Assembly: GCA_964517495.1 (NCBI GenBank)
Contig: CAZFER010000009.1
Location: forward strand, 61,313 to 125,312
Origin: CAZFER01 sp964517495
GTDB lineage: Bacteria; Hinthialibacterota; Hinthialibacteria; Hinthialibacterales; Hinthialibacteraceae
Reading direction: 5' to 3'
DNA length: 64,000 nt
A program made the translations under genes and the position numbers. The notes beneath the pieces were generated by a model. The model did not search any database. It saw only the letters and a program-made list of their open reading frames with translations, and was not told where the DNA came from. Positions within the stretch are counted from its first letter, which is position 1. Each line of letters opens with the position of its first letter. Positions 34,214-43,400 of the stretch are shown here, piece by piece.

Positions 34214-35980
34214 TTAATCAATGGGGATTTGCAGTTGATAATCTTTGATTTTACGCCACATGGTTGTACGACTAATTCCTAACCTTCTGGCGGCTTTGGA
34301 TCGGTTCCATCCTGCGGATTTTAATACTTCAAGTAATTTCTCTTTACTTAAAGAAGGATTCAATTTTTGTTGTTCTTCAGCTCCTTGACTGGGGTTTTCA
34401 AAAATATCAGAAGGCAGGTTTTCTTTATGAATAAATCCATCGCGGGTTAAGACAATGGCATTTTCCAAGGTATTTTGCAATTGCCGGACATTGCCGGGCC
34501 AGTGATATTTAAGGAATACTTCCATGGCTTCAGGATCGATCCCATAAATAATTCGCCCCATACGTTGTTGGAAACGTTTCAGAAAATAATCCACCAATTC
34601 AGGTATATCCTCCCGCCGTTCATGTAAAGAGGGAAGTTGAATTGAAACGACATTCAAGCGATAGAATAAATCCTCACGGAAGGTTCCTGAAGCGACTAAT
34701 TCACTGAGATTACGATTGGATGCGGCGATCACGCGTACATCAACTTTCACTGTGGTGTTGGAACCCACGCGTTCAATTTCTCTTTCCTGTAACACTCGAA
34801 GCAGCCGCTGTTGAATATATGGGGAGACATCTCCAATTTCGTCGAGAAAAATCGTCCCCTGATGGGCCAGTTCGAAACGTCCCATTTTATCATGAGTTGC
34901 GCCGGTAAATGCACCACGAACATGGCCAAAAAGTTCACTTTCCAGCAAATTTTCAGGAAGAGCGGCACAGTTGAGTTTTACAAAAGGGCCGGTGCTGCGT
35001 GAACTTTGATAATGGAGGGCGGAGGCGACCAATTCCTTTCCGGTGCCGGTCGCTCCTTGAATCAAGACAGTTGTTTGGGTATCGGCGAGTGCTTTGATCA
35101 TTTCGAAAACATGTTGCATGCTCGCGCTTTTTCCAATAATGTTGCTAAAAGAATATTTTTCCGATACTTTTTCTTCCAATTCCTCCAACCGGGTAATATC
35201 TCGAATGACCAGAATAATGCGAGTTCCCGCTTTACCTGATAATGGGGTAACGCTCAGCATATATGATTTCTTTTGGCCATGGACATGGGTTTTTACCTGG
35301 CGTTTTTGGTTAAAATCTCCGCTTTGCATGACAGCGTCAACGGCTTCAATGATTTCTTTACAGCCTTCGCCACAAATATCACTTAATGTGGAACCAATCG
35401 ATTTGAGTGGAGATGCTCCCAACAAACGGGCCGCTGACTCATTGATAGTCATAATGTGGCCTTGCGTATCGATGGTCACAATCCCGTCAAGGACGGTATT
35501 GCAGAGTTGTTTTTCCAGCATGGCCTTTTCTTGTTCGGTTCGTTTGAGAGCAATAATACCACCGATTCGTTCGGCGATATCATTCAGGAGTTTCCTTTCC
35601 TCCTTAAGAAATGGACCTTCAGCACTTTCAGGCATCTCTTCAAGATAAAAGACTTCCACCAGGCCGATTTCTTCTGAATAATCATAAATGGGACTGGATT
35701 GAAACCAGGGTGATTCAGCAAATTTTTCAGTTTGAAAAATCTTGTGATTAACACGTATGCGGGCACAGGTGATTTCAGGATACTGCCATGAGGGAGGGAT
35801 GATTTCTACAATCTGCTGCAATATTTTATTCAAAGGCAAGTCTTCTTTTTCAACCACTTTTGAAATGGAATATAAACATTCCAACTCTTTAACACGTTCA
35901 CCTAAATCATGGGTACGTTGGTTGAGTTCCTTTACAATGCTTTCAACATCGCAAGATTTATTAGCCGATTGAGTGAGCAT
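34214..35980 (-). CDS. Sigma-54-dependent transcriptional activator (GAF-PAS-AAA-Fis)
   Basis: 588 residues. A GAF-like sensor (about 40-150), a PAS domain (155-265), a AAA+ ATPase (280-505) and a Fis-type helix-turn-helix (about 545-585). The AAA+ part has Walker A GATGTGKE at 309-316, the sigma-54-contact loop GAFTGA at 356-361, and Walker B IFLDEIGD near 377. No receiver domain is present, so it is not a two-component regulator; it may sense a small ligand, redox state or oxygen through GAF/PAS. It is co-oriented with, and directly upstream of, a diaphorase operon with a -24/-12 promoter. The ATG has AAGGAG 14 nt upstream, a long gap. Confidence 0.93.
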   Translation of the reverse strand: MLTQSANKSCDVESIVKELNQRTHDLGERVKELECLYSISKVVEKEDLPLNKILQQIVEIIPPSWQYPEITCARIRVNHKIFQTEKFAESPWFQSSPIYDYSEEIGLVEVFYLEEMPESAEGPFLKEERKLLNDIAERIGGIIALKRTEQEKAMLEKQLCNTVLDGIVTIDTQGHIMTINESAARLLGASPLKSIGSTLSDICGEGCKEIIEAVDAVMQSGDFNQKRQVKTHVHGQKKSYMLSVTPLSGKAGTRIILVIRDITRLEELEEKVSEKYSFSNIIGKSASMQHVFEMIKALADTQTTVLIQGATGTGKELVASALHYQSSRSTGPFVKLNCAALPENLLESELFGHVRGAFTGATHDKMGRFELAHQGTIFLDEIGDVSPYIQQRLLRVLQEREIERVGSNTTVKVDVRVIAASNRNLSELVASGTFREDLFYRLNVVSIQLPSLHERREDIPELVDYFLKRFQQRMGRIIYGIDPEAMEVFLKYHWPGNVRQLQNTLENAIVLTRDGFIHKENLPSDIFENPSQGAEEQQKLNPSLSKEKLLEVLKSAGWNRSKAARRLGISRTTMWRKIKDYQLQIPID

Positions 35981-36019
35981 GTTGGTGAATGCGTCTCCTT
36001 GCTGAATATAGAAAGTTTT

Positions 36020-36211
36020 TTAACGTGATTGCACCGATACCTTTGAGTGTACTGAGGAGGAATTAGAAGAATGGCTTTGTATGCTGGTATGGGAACTGGA
36101 TATACTCGTCGAATAATCCGTTTGGATATAGCCACCGGTTGACACGCATCCCATCAGCAAAGCAATAGCGAAAGATAAACAAAAAATAGTAGCGATTTGT
36201 TTTAAAGTCAT
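36020..36211 (-). CDS. Small lipoprotein
   Basis: 63 residues from the ATG at 36211, which has AAGGAGG eight nt upstream. Signal helix ATIFCLSFAIALLMGC ends in the lipobox LLMGC, and the mature part after the cysteine is about 40 residues, rich in serine (SSSHTSIQSHSSNSSSV). The mature chain looks unstructured. Its gene follows the TPR gene on the same strand by 21 bp and may be co-expressed. Confidence 0.75.
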   Translation of the reverse strand: MTLKQIATIFCLSFAIALLMGCVSTGGYIQTDYSTSISSSHTSIQSHSSNSSSVHSKVSVQSR

Positions 36212-36232
36212 TTGGTGTGCCTCCTTAAACAA

Positions 36233-37372
36233 TCAACCGCCTTCATTGCGGCGCGTTTTTAATTTCTTCAATTCAGTTTCAGCCGGTTTATAGGTGGGAT
36301 CTACCTTCAACGCTTCTTCAAAATAATGCTGTGCGAGATCCAAATTGTTTAACTTTGATTCAAGTATACCAAGATTGTGCAAAGCAACCGCGTTACCCCC
36401 CATGCGTTTATTCATATTCTGAAAGGTTTGGCGCGCTTTTTCCGGTGATTTCATTTTCACATAAGTCACCCCAAGAATCACATAGGCATCCGCGAATTCG
36501 GGATCACGCTGAATCGCCCGGCGAAATGACATTTCTGCTTCTGATAAATTACCAAGATTGTATTGAATCTGACCCGCTGCAAAAAAGGGGGTGGCCGATT
36601 CAGGCAGGTCGGATGCCATTTGTTGAAAATGGGCGATTTTTTTATTGGCTTGCTCGATCTTTTGAAACCGTTCCATAAACTTTCGGCTTGTCGTCACATC
36701 TCCAATCCGAGCCAACGCCATGCCTAGTTGATAATTCGGCTTCTCATGCCAGGGCCGTTTTCGTAAAGCGGTAAAAAATTGGGAAATGGCTTTTCGATAG
36801 TCCTGTTTTGATGAATAGGCTAATCCCATTTGATAGGGAAGCAAAAAATCCATATCCTCATCTTCAATATTTTGTTCGTTCATCATTGCTTTGACATTCA
36901 GGAATCGCTCAACCGCCTTGTCAGACTCATTAAGTTCACGAAGAGCCACGCCTAAATTGTAATTAGTGAAATAATCATCCGGATATTGTTTCACAATCCG
37001 CTGAAACACGTTGACAGCATCTTGATATCGACCCAATTTGGCCAAATTAAGCCCCTTGGCCAATAGGACATCACGATCATTGGGATGGGTTTTCAGGATA
37101 ATATCCAAAACCTCAATAGACTCAACGTATTGATTGAGCTGTTCCAAACACCTTGCTTTTGTTAGCAGAGCCTTTCGATGGTTCGGATCTTTTTCGAGGT
37201 ATCGATTAAGGTATTCAAGTGATTGCTGCACTTCATTGAATTCAAATAGCGAAAGCGCTTTTTTCAAAAGACCTTCCTGAGATAACGGTTGAGCATTGAC
37301 TGAACTCAAATGAGATACTGTCAACAAGAAAATAATAAACCATGATTTACGATCAAACATTCGGAATAACAA
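36233..37372 (-). CDS. Secreted TPR-repeat protein
   Basis: 379 residues beginning with a TTG at 37372; AGGAG stands eight nt before the TTG but 20 before the ATG at 37360, so TTG is preferred. Signal peptide (about 1-27, ending VNAQ), then ten to eleven tetratricopeptide repeats with motifs such as ALLTKARCLEQLNQYVESIEV, TNYNLGVALRELNESDKAV and PNYQLGMALARIG. It should bind other proteins in the periplasm or outer membrane; partner unknown. It may share a transcript with the small lipoprotein downstream. Confidence 0.86.
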   Translation of the reverse strand: MLFRMFDRKSWFIIFLLTVSHLSSVNAQPLSQEGLLKKALSLFEFNEVQQSLEYLNRYLEKDPNHRKALLTKARCLEQLNQYVESIEVLDIILKTHPNDRDVLLAKGLNLAKLGRYQDAVNVFQRIVKQYPDDYFTNYNLGVALRELNESDKAVERFLNVKAMMNEQNIEDEDMDFLLPYQMGLAYSSKQDYRKAISQFFTALRKRPWHEKPNYQLGMALARIGDVTTSRKFMERFQKIEQANKKIAHFQQMASDLPESATPFFAAGQIQYNLGNLSEAEMSFRRAIQRDPEFADAYVILGVTYVKMKSPEKARQTFQNMNKRMGGNAVALHNLGILESKLNNLDLAQHYFEEALKVDPTYKPAETELKKLKTRRNEGG

Positions 37373-37450
37373 TTGAAACTCTCCTCTTCATCTTGCTCTT
37401 TTGATTAGAACGGGTCACCATAAGGAATTTATAATCCTGTGAGATATGTT

Positions 37451-38521
37451 ATGGCTAATCCAAATTTTCTCTACAACTATATCATAAAACCAATCCTTTT
37501 TCGAACAGATCCTGAGTGGATTCATGAACGGGTACTCTCCTGTTTACCCCACATCCGCTCTATCAAGCCAATTATAAAATCGTTTTATTCTATAGAAAAC
37601 ATAAAATTCAACCAGACGATATGGGGATATGATTTTCCTCATCCCATTGGTTTAGCAGGAGGATTTGATAAAAACGCGGTTTGCACTGATTTATGGGATA
37701 TGTTTGGTTTTTCCTCCTTTGAAATCGGAACGGTTACCCCCAAACCACAGCCCGGTAATCCCAAACCCCGCCTGTTTCGATATCCACACCGCCAGGCGTT
37801 GATCAATCGCATGGGATTCAATAATGATGGATCTGAGATAATCCAACAGCGGTTAGAAACCCAAAAGAATCGCCCAACCAGCCTAATGGGTGTCAGCCTG
37901 GGCAAACAATTCGATACTCCCGCGGATGATATTGATCGTGTCATTCAGGATTACACCACGGTTTTGGAAAGACTATATCCATTCGGAGATTTCTTCGTGG
38001 TTAATGTCAGTTCGCCCAACACAGAAAATCTTCGAACTTTACAGGAAGGGAATCGGCTAACACGTCTTCTACAAGCCATTGTGCAAAAAATGGATGAATG
38101 TTCATCCCATAAGCCACGTAAACCACTGTGTGTCAAACTGGCACCCGACTTGTCCAATGAGCATATCCATGAAGCAGTAGATGTTATTCTAAAGCTCAAC
38201 CTTGATGGAATCATCGCCACCAATACAACCAATCAAACCGGAGATATAGAAGCAGGTGGACTAAGTGGCGCCCCATTGCGTGCACGATCAACCGAAGTGA
38301 TTCATCTGATTGCTCAACAAACCGAAGGTGCAATACCTATTATTGGATGTGGCGGCATATTCACCTCAGAACATGCCATTGAAAAGTTACAAGCCGGTGC
38401 TTCCCTGCTTCAACTTTATACGGGCTTTGTTTATCAAGGACCCTCAGTAGTAAAGCAGATTTTAAAAGGCATTCAGGATTACATGGAAGAGAAGAATTTA
38501 TCCCATATTACTGATATTTAA
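37451..38521 (+). CDS. pyrD: Dihydroorotate dehydrogenase (quinone), class 2
   Basis: 356 residues from the ATG at 37451; a GTG at 37439 is in frame. The N-terminal helical membrane-binding part (MANPNFLYNYIIKPILF) marks class 2 enzymes that reduce quinone. GLAGGFDKNAV binds FMN, NRMGFNNDG and the catalytic serine in NVSSPNTENLR near residue 178 follow, then GLSGAPLRARSTEVI and IIGCGGIFTSEHAIEKLQAG. It makes orotate in pyrimidine synthesis at the inner membrane. The next gene starts nine bp after its stop. Confidence 0.95.
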   Translation: MANPNFLYNYIIKPILFRTDPEWIHERVLSCLPHIRSIKPIIKSFYSIENIKFNQTIWGYDFPHPIGLAGGFDKNAVCTDLWDMFGFSSFEIGTVTPKPQPGNPKPRLFRYPHRQALINRMGFNNDGSEIIQQRLETQKNRPTSLMGVSLGKQFDTPADDIDRVIQDYTTVLERLYPFGDFFVVNVSSPNTENLRTLQEGNRLTRLLQAIVQKMDECSSHKPRKPLCVKLAPDLSNEHIHEAVDVILKLNLDGIIATNTTNQTGDIEAGGLSGAPLRARSTEVIHLIAQQTEGAIPIIGCGGIFTSEHAIEKLQAGASLLQLYTGFVYQGPSVVKQILKGIQDYMEEKNLSHITDI

Positions 38522-38530
38522 TGGTTGGCT

Positions 38531-40387
38531 ATGACCTGGTTTCCCCTAAACGCACTTGATACGGATATTCGTAAACACAATCTGAACTTACTCGCCCATA
38601 GTAATCCTAAACTGGCATCCCTGCTTAAACAGCATAATCAGCGTGAAGATATTCAGGTATATCCCTTGGCTAAACGAATTTATCGCTGCCGAAAGATAGT
38701 GCCTGCCGGTGAGGAGGTTTGGGTGGATGGCAGAGAAAATCACAGCACCGAATTGCAAGCATTTATGAACAATTTATCCGGCTACCGGCCGGATCAACAG
38801 TGGATGTTTATATATCACTGTGGAACAGGGCATACTCTCCATTTATTACAGCGGCATCCCCCACATTCCAAGCCATTTGTCATTGTTGAACAGGATGCAG
38901 GCATGATGTTGCTTGCTTTATCGTTATATGATCTTACGCCATTGCTCCAATCACAGTCAGTCCATTGGTTTATTGGCGATGATGCCATTGAACGTCTTGA
39001 GTATGCTTTGGATACGGAATTATTCGCTTATCATTTATTAACATCCAAGTATATGCTCATTAACGGTGAATTATCACAACAGAACGAGAGGGATGAGCGA
39101 TCCACCAACTTACAAACAGTTTTACAGAATCACTTCCAACAAGCCCCCCAGCAGTTGCAGAAACTAATTCATTCCTTTAAAAACCATTATCAACACTCCT
39201 ACCAACCAGATATCAAAAAGAGAATATCAGTCATCATGTTACAAAGTGGGTGTTGGGAAACACTGGCACAAGGACTGGCAGAAGGATTCACTGAAAACGG
39301 CTGCCAGGTCCAGACCATAAAGGTAAGTTCATTCGATAACATTACTGATATCTTACAAGCAAATTTAGATGTCCTGCGTTTCCAACCCGATGCGGTTGCC
39401 TCGATCGATTATCCAGCAAACCGTTACTTTTTTGACCTTATCCAACACACATCGATTCCTAATCTGGTATGGTATGTGGATGATGTAGTCAACCTTGCCC
39501 AGGGAAAACATATACCTTCCGAGTTGGTTTTTCCTGTCGATCCAAGCCTTAATCATGATTTCCAACGTATGCATGCCAATCTGCAGGAAGATATTCCCTT
39601 GGCGGTCTCCGCCAATATTCAAGCAAACTATACGCCTGAGTTTGATTGCGAAATATCTTTCGTTGGATCGATATTTGATACCTCAATTGTACGAAATGCC
39701 CTTCCAAAACAGATACTGGATTACATTGACTCGATTATCCATGCGAAGCTTCAATCAATCAAAACCAATCCGCTGGAACTGTTTCAAAATAATCCATTAC
39801 CATCAAATGAACGAAACCACCTGATTCAGGTTTTAAGAAAAACCATTGCCAAACATCATATGTCTGATGAATTCCTGTTTCGCTTTTACTTCAACCTGGA
39901 ATTCAACCGTGCACGAAGGCTCCAAGTGGTCACAGCCTTACGGCCTTTTCAACCAAAAATCTATGGTTCCCCGGAATGGGGCTCAGCCTTGGCAGCTTAT
40001 GGGATGGCAACCTGTTATCAAGGGCGTTACTTAAAAATGCAGGAAGCCTTTGACCTGTATCGATCATCCAAAATCAGCCTGAATATACATAGCATGTCAT
40101 TGCATTCTTCACCGAATGAACGTGATTTCGAAGTCCCCATGTGTGGTGGTTTTGTGCTGAGTGATTTACGTATTCATGCACAACAACGCATTGAAGAATT
40201 TTTTGTGATGAATGATGAAATTATTTGTTATCAATCTACGGATGAATTAAGTGAAAAAGTCGACTATTATTTAGCCAATCCTGATCAAAGAGAGTCAATA
40301 TCCGATAAAGCAAGAGCGCGCATTTTAAAGGAACATACCTTTACCCTTCGGACAAGGAAAATGCTAAAAACTATCGTAAAGGATTAA
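38531..40387 (+). CDS. Large glycosyltransferase, MAF-like N-terminus and CgeB-like C-terminus
   Basis: 618 residues from the ATG at 38531. The N-terminal third has MFIYHCGTGHTLHLLQRHPP then FVIVEQDAGMMLLALSLYD, the pattern of motility-associated factor (DUF115) proteins that bind a nucleotide-sugar-like ligand. From about residue 230 the sequence becomes GT-B-like, with WYVDDVVNLA near 320, CEISFVGSIFD near 375 and the C-terminal nucleotide-binding part ISLNIHSMSLHSSPNERDFEVP and SDKARARILKEHTF. The last part fits the CgeB/spore-maturation glycosyltransferase family. A DUF115-like plus CgeB fusion suggests protein or pseudaminic/legionaminic glycosylation, but no target is near. It follows pyrD by nine bp, which implies co-expression. 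Confidence 0.78.
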   Translation: MTWFPLNALDTDIRKHNLNLLAHSNPKLASLLKQHNQREDIQVYPLAKRIYRCRKIVPAGEEVWVDGRENHSTELQAFMNNLSGYRPDQQWMFIYHCGTGHTLHLLQRHPPHSKPFVIVEQDAGMMLLALSLYDLTPLLQSQSVHWFIGDDAIERLEYALDTELFAYHLLTSKYMLINGELSQQNERDERSTNLQTVLQNHFQQAPQQLQKLIHSFKNHYQHSYQPDIKKRISVIMLQSGCWETLAQGLAEGFTENGCQVQTIKVSSFDNITDILQANLDVLRFQPDAVASIDYPANRYFFDLIQHTSIPNLVWYVDDVVNLAQGKHIPSELVFPVDPSLNHDFQRMHANLQEDIPLAVSANIQANYTPEFDCEISFVGSIFDTSIVRNALPKQILDYIDSIIHAKLQSIKTNPLELFQNNPLPSNERNHLIQVLRKTIAKHHMSDEFLFRFYFNLEFNRARRLQVVTALRPFQPKIYGSPEWGSALAAYGMATCYQGRYLKMQEAFDLYRSSKISLNIHSMSLHSSPNERDFEVPMCGGFVLSDLRIHAQQRIEEFFVMNDEIICYQSTDELSEKVDYYLANPDQRESISDKARARILKEHTFTLRTRKMLKTIVKD

Positions 40388-40405
40388 TGTTATACATAAA
40401 GAAAA

Positions 40406-40440
40406 CCCGTGGGAAGCGTTGATCTCCCCACGGATTTTTA
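40406..40440. terminator. Bidirectional terminator between glycosyltransferase and macroglobulin genes
   Basis: CCCGTGGG and CCCCACGG form a ~7-bp stem around GAAGCGTTGATCT. The plus side ends in ATTTTTAC and the minus side in TTTTCTTTATG, so it can end the plus-strand pyrD unit and the minus-strand macroglobulin transcript. Confidence 0.78.
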
Positions 40441-40460
40441 CTCGTGTTTCAATCTTATTT

Positions 40461-43400
40461 TCAATACAATATGTCTGCTTGCTGGGTAAACAAGCGGTTG
40501 TTGGTGGGATCGGTCACCTTATTCCAACGCACGTTTTGCCTTTGCTGAGTTTGCATCAATCGATCATAATTGTTACCCAGGGCATCAAATTCAATTTGTT
40601 TTTGATTTTTCTCCAAGCGTTCTTTAACTTGTTTCTCAACGGCTCCCAGTACTTTTGTGCCCCGGTAGAATCCATATTGATCGCCAAGTTGCGCCATTAC
40701 AATCGACTCACCACGAATTCCTGTGGCATTAAACACGCCGCGTAAGTCAGATTCACCTGAAACAAACTGATCATTCTGAGTTCCCCGCACTTTCACTTTG
40801 ACATCTTTTGCGAATTCAGGGGGCTTCCCTACCCTGACATTAACCCGGACTGTTCCCTGCTGAACATCTTCCTGCACTTCAAGCGAAAGGTTTGAACGAA
40901 TCAGCATACTTGACGCGGCAACATCTTTTCCAGTCAGTACCACCAGATAAGCACCGGGATCATTAATGGGAAGATTAAGTTCAGATTCATTCCAATTAAA
41001 CGGCTTAGCTTTGTCGAAAGTATGGCTTGAATCATACGTTGGAGTTATTCCTGCCAGGTTGATATTGGTCATCTCTTCCAGATCCCGTTCAAGCAAGTAA
41101 AACGTCATCAGATCGACTTTATAAACTCGAACGTTCGCTTCTTTCACATTTTTGCTCTTTAATGTTATTTTCGAAGGTTCATTATTATTGAGCATAATGA
41201 CGTCATCCAACTGAATTCCTTTTTCAGTTAGATAGTCAATAGACATGTTGGCGTCACTGAAAGATTGTTTAACCTTTTCATATTCATCAAGTGCTTTTTC
41301 AAGATCACCAGCAGCGTGAAGAATCTTTCCTGCCATCAGAACAGCCGTGTTTACATCATCACTTTTCCGAAGACCACCACCGGGCGCGGGATATTCTTGT
41401 GATGCCACTTTTTGAGCGTATTCCAAAGCTTTTTGATAGGTTTCCTGTTGGAACAGAGCATAGGCGGTCAGGTAGTCAAAGCTATCAAGATAGGTGCTCT
41501 TTGAATAGCGTTCAGCAAACCTTCGAGCCAATCTGGAAACCATCTCATGATTATTTTGATCCAGCCACAAATTGATTAAGGTATATCCCGCTTCATCCGC
41601 CACAGGATTAGTGGGATAAAGCGCCAGGAATGATTCGATCATACCCACCGCATCGGCGAGCAAGGCTTTCTTCGTCATACCTGACTTGATAAAGGCCTCT
41701 TCTTTTGCCCATTGGTCCACGTTCAGATAAATAATCGAACCGGCTGAATATACGGCTGTTTGAACAGATGGAATATCGGGATATTCTCGGATGAGTTGTT
41801 TCATATAATCCAAGGCTTCGCGATATTTATTGACTTCCTGGAGCGTTCCACTCACTGCCCCTTCCTGGAGAAACAGGCCAGCCAGTAATGAGCGATAGAC
41901 ATACACAGCGCGTTCATATTCACCGATAGAGCGATAGGCATGAGCCAGCTGTGAGATTTGGTCGAATTGCACTTCGAATTCTTTATCTCGTTCTTTAATG
42001 ATTTCGAAATAACGAACCAGCTCATTGGGATCGCCATCATTCAAATGAATTTTAAACAGCATCTTGGCGGTTTTTAGGTATGGATCAGGACGTAAAGGAT
42101 AGGTATTAATCAATTCAGTTAACAATCGTATGGCTTCGTCATAATGCCCGTCATTAAAATGTTTTTCACCGAGATAGAAATACTCATCGGGTGTAAGATT
42201 ATATGTATCGGATGGTTCTTTGCCTTCTTGCAAAACGATAATATCATTGGATGAAGATGTATAGAGTTGCCCAGGGGCGTTCATTGGCGAAACAAATGTG
42301 GGTCGAGCACGATAAGAGCCTGAATAACGTGCCTGGAGTTGATAGCGTATATGATAGTATTTTTGCGGACCACGCAAGTACATGATGAATGCATCATTTT
42401 TCATGACAAAATGATCAACAGGACCATTAATTGATTCAGTGACTAAAACACAACCTGCAGGTAAGTGTTCTTCAACTACCAGATAATCCAAAACATCCGC
42501 ACCGCGAACCGTTAATTTAACATTGATACGATCACCGGGTTTGACCTCTTTGAGCGTGTTTTGTACCCCAGGAACTGATCCTTCCACAACACCATACCCT
42601 CTGTTAATACGTTGATGATCGTACATTAAATAACCATGTTCATAGTCACGGGACACATGGGTGATGAAACGATCCTGGACATCCATCCAATCCTGCGGTT
42701 TGACATCCTGCCTGGTCCAACCTTCCAACACCACGTTATAACGAAAATCACCCTGGCCATTGAAGGTAAATTCAACCCGGTTATCTTGCGCCTTGATGTG
42801 CTGAGGATCGATCTCGATTTGCTGATAATCGAGGGCGGATTGACTTACCTTTTTGTCAAGTATTGTTTCTCCATTCAATTTTACATGTAGCGTAAAGGAT
42901 TGATCTTCTCCAGCGACGGATTTTAAATAGGATGCCAACGCCTGAATCCGTGAACCAAGTGATGTGGCGTGCCACATACGCGAATTCAACGGCTGCCATA
43001 CCAATTCATCCAATAAATGTTTGGTTACTTCGTCCTTGTGAATTGAAGCGGGGAGTTGAAAGTAAAGCCGGGCAAAGCACGCTATGGTCTCTTGCCGCCC
43101 ACTTGGAGCAATGCGATTGAGCGCTGAACGTTTTTCCGTTGGGGATACTTTCCCGTTCGTAATATAAGGTATGAATTGGTCAACGATTTCCATCGCTTTT
43201 TCTTTACGATCCATATTCATCCAGGTTAAACCCAACCAGGCCGCATCAAAGGGATCAAGCTGTGCCAGGCTTCGATGGATTCGATTGACAAAAGAAAAAT
43301 CGGGAGATTGGGCATTGGATATCGCATATAAAACCCGGGTTTTTTCCGAATCATCCAAGGTTTGTTGATAACGTTCCATCAAATGGCTGACGGATAACTC

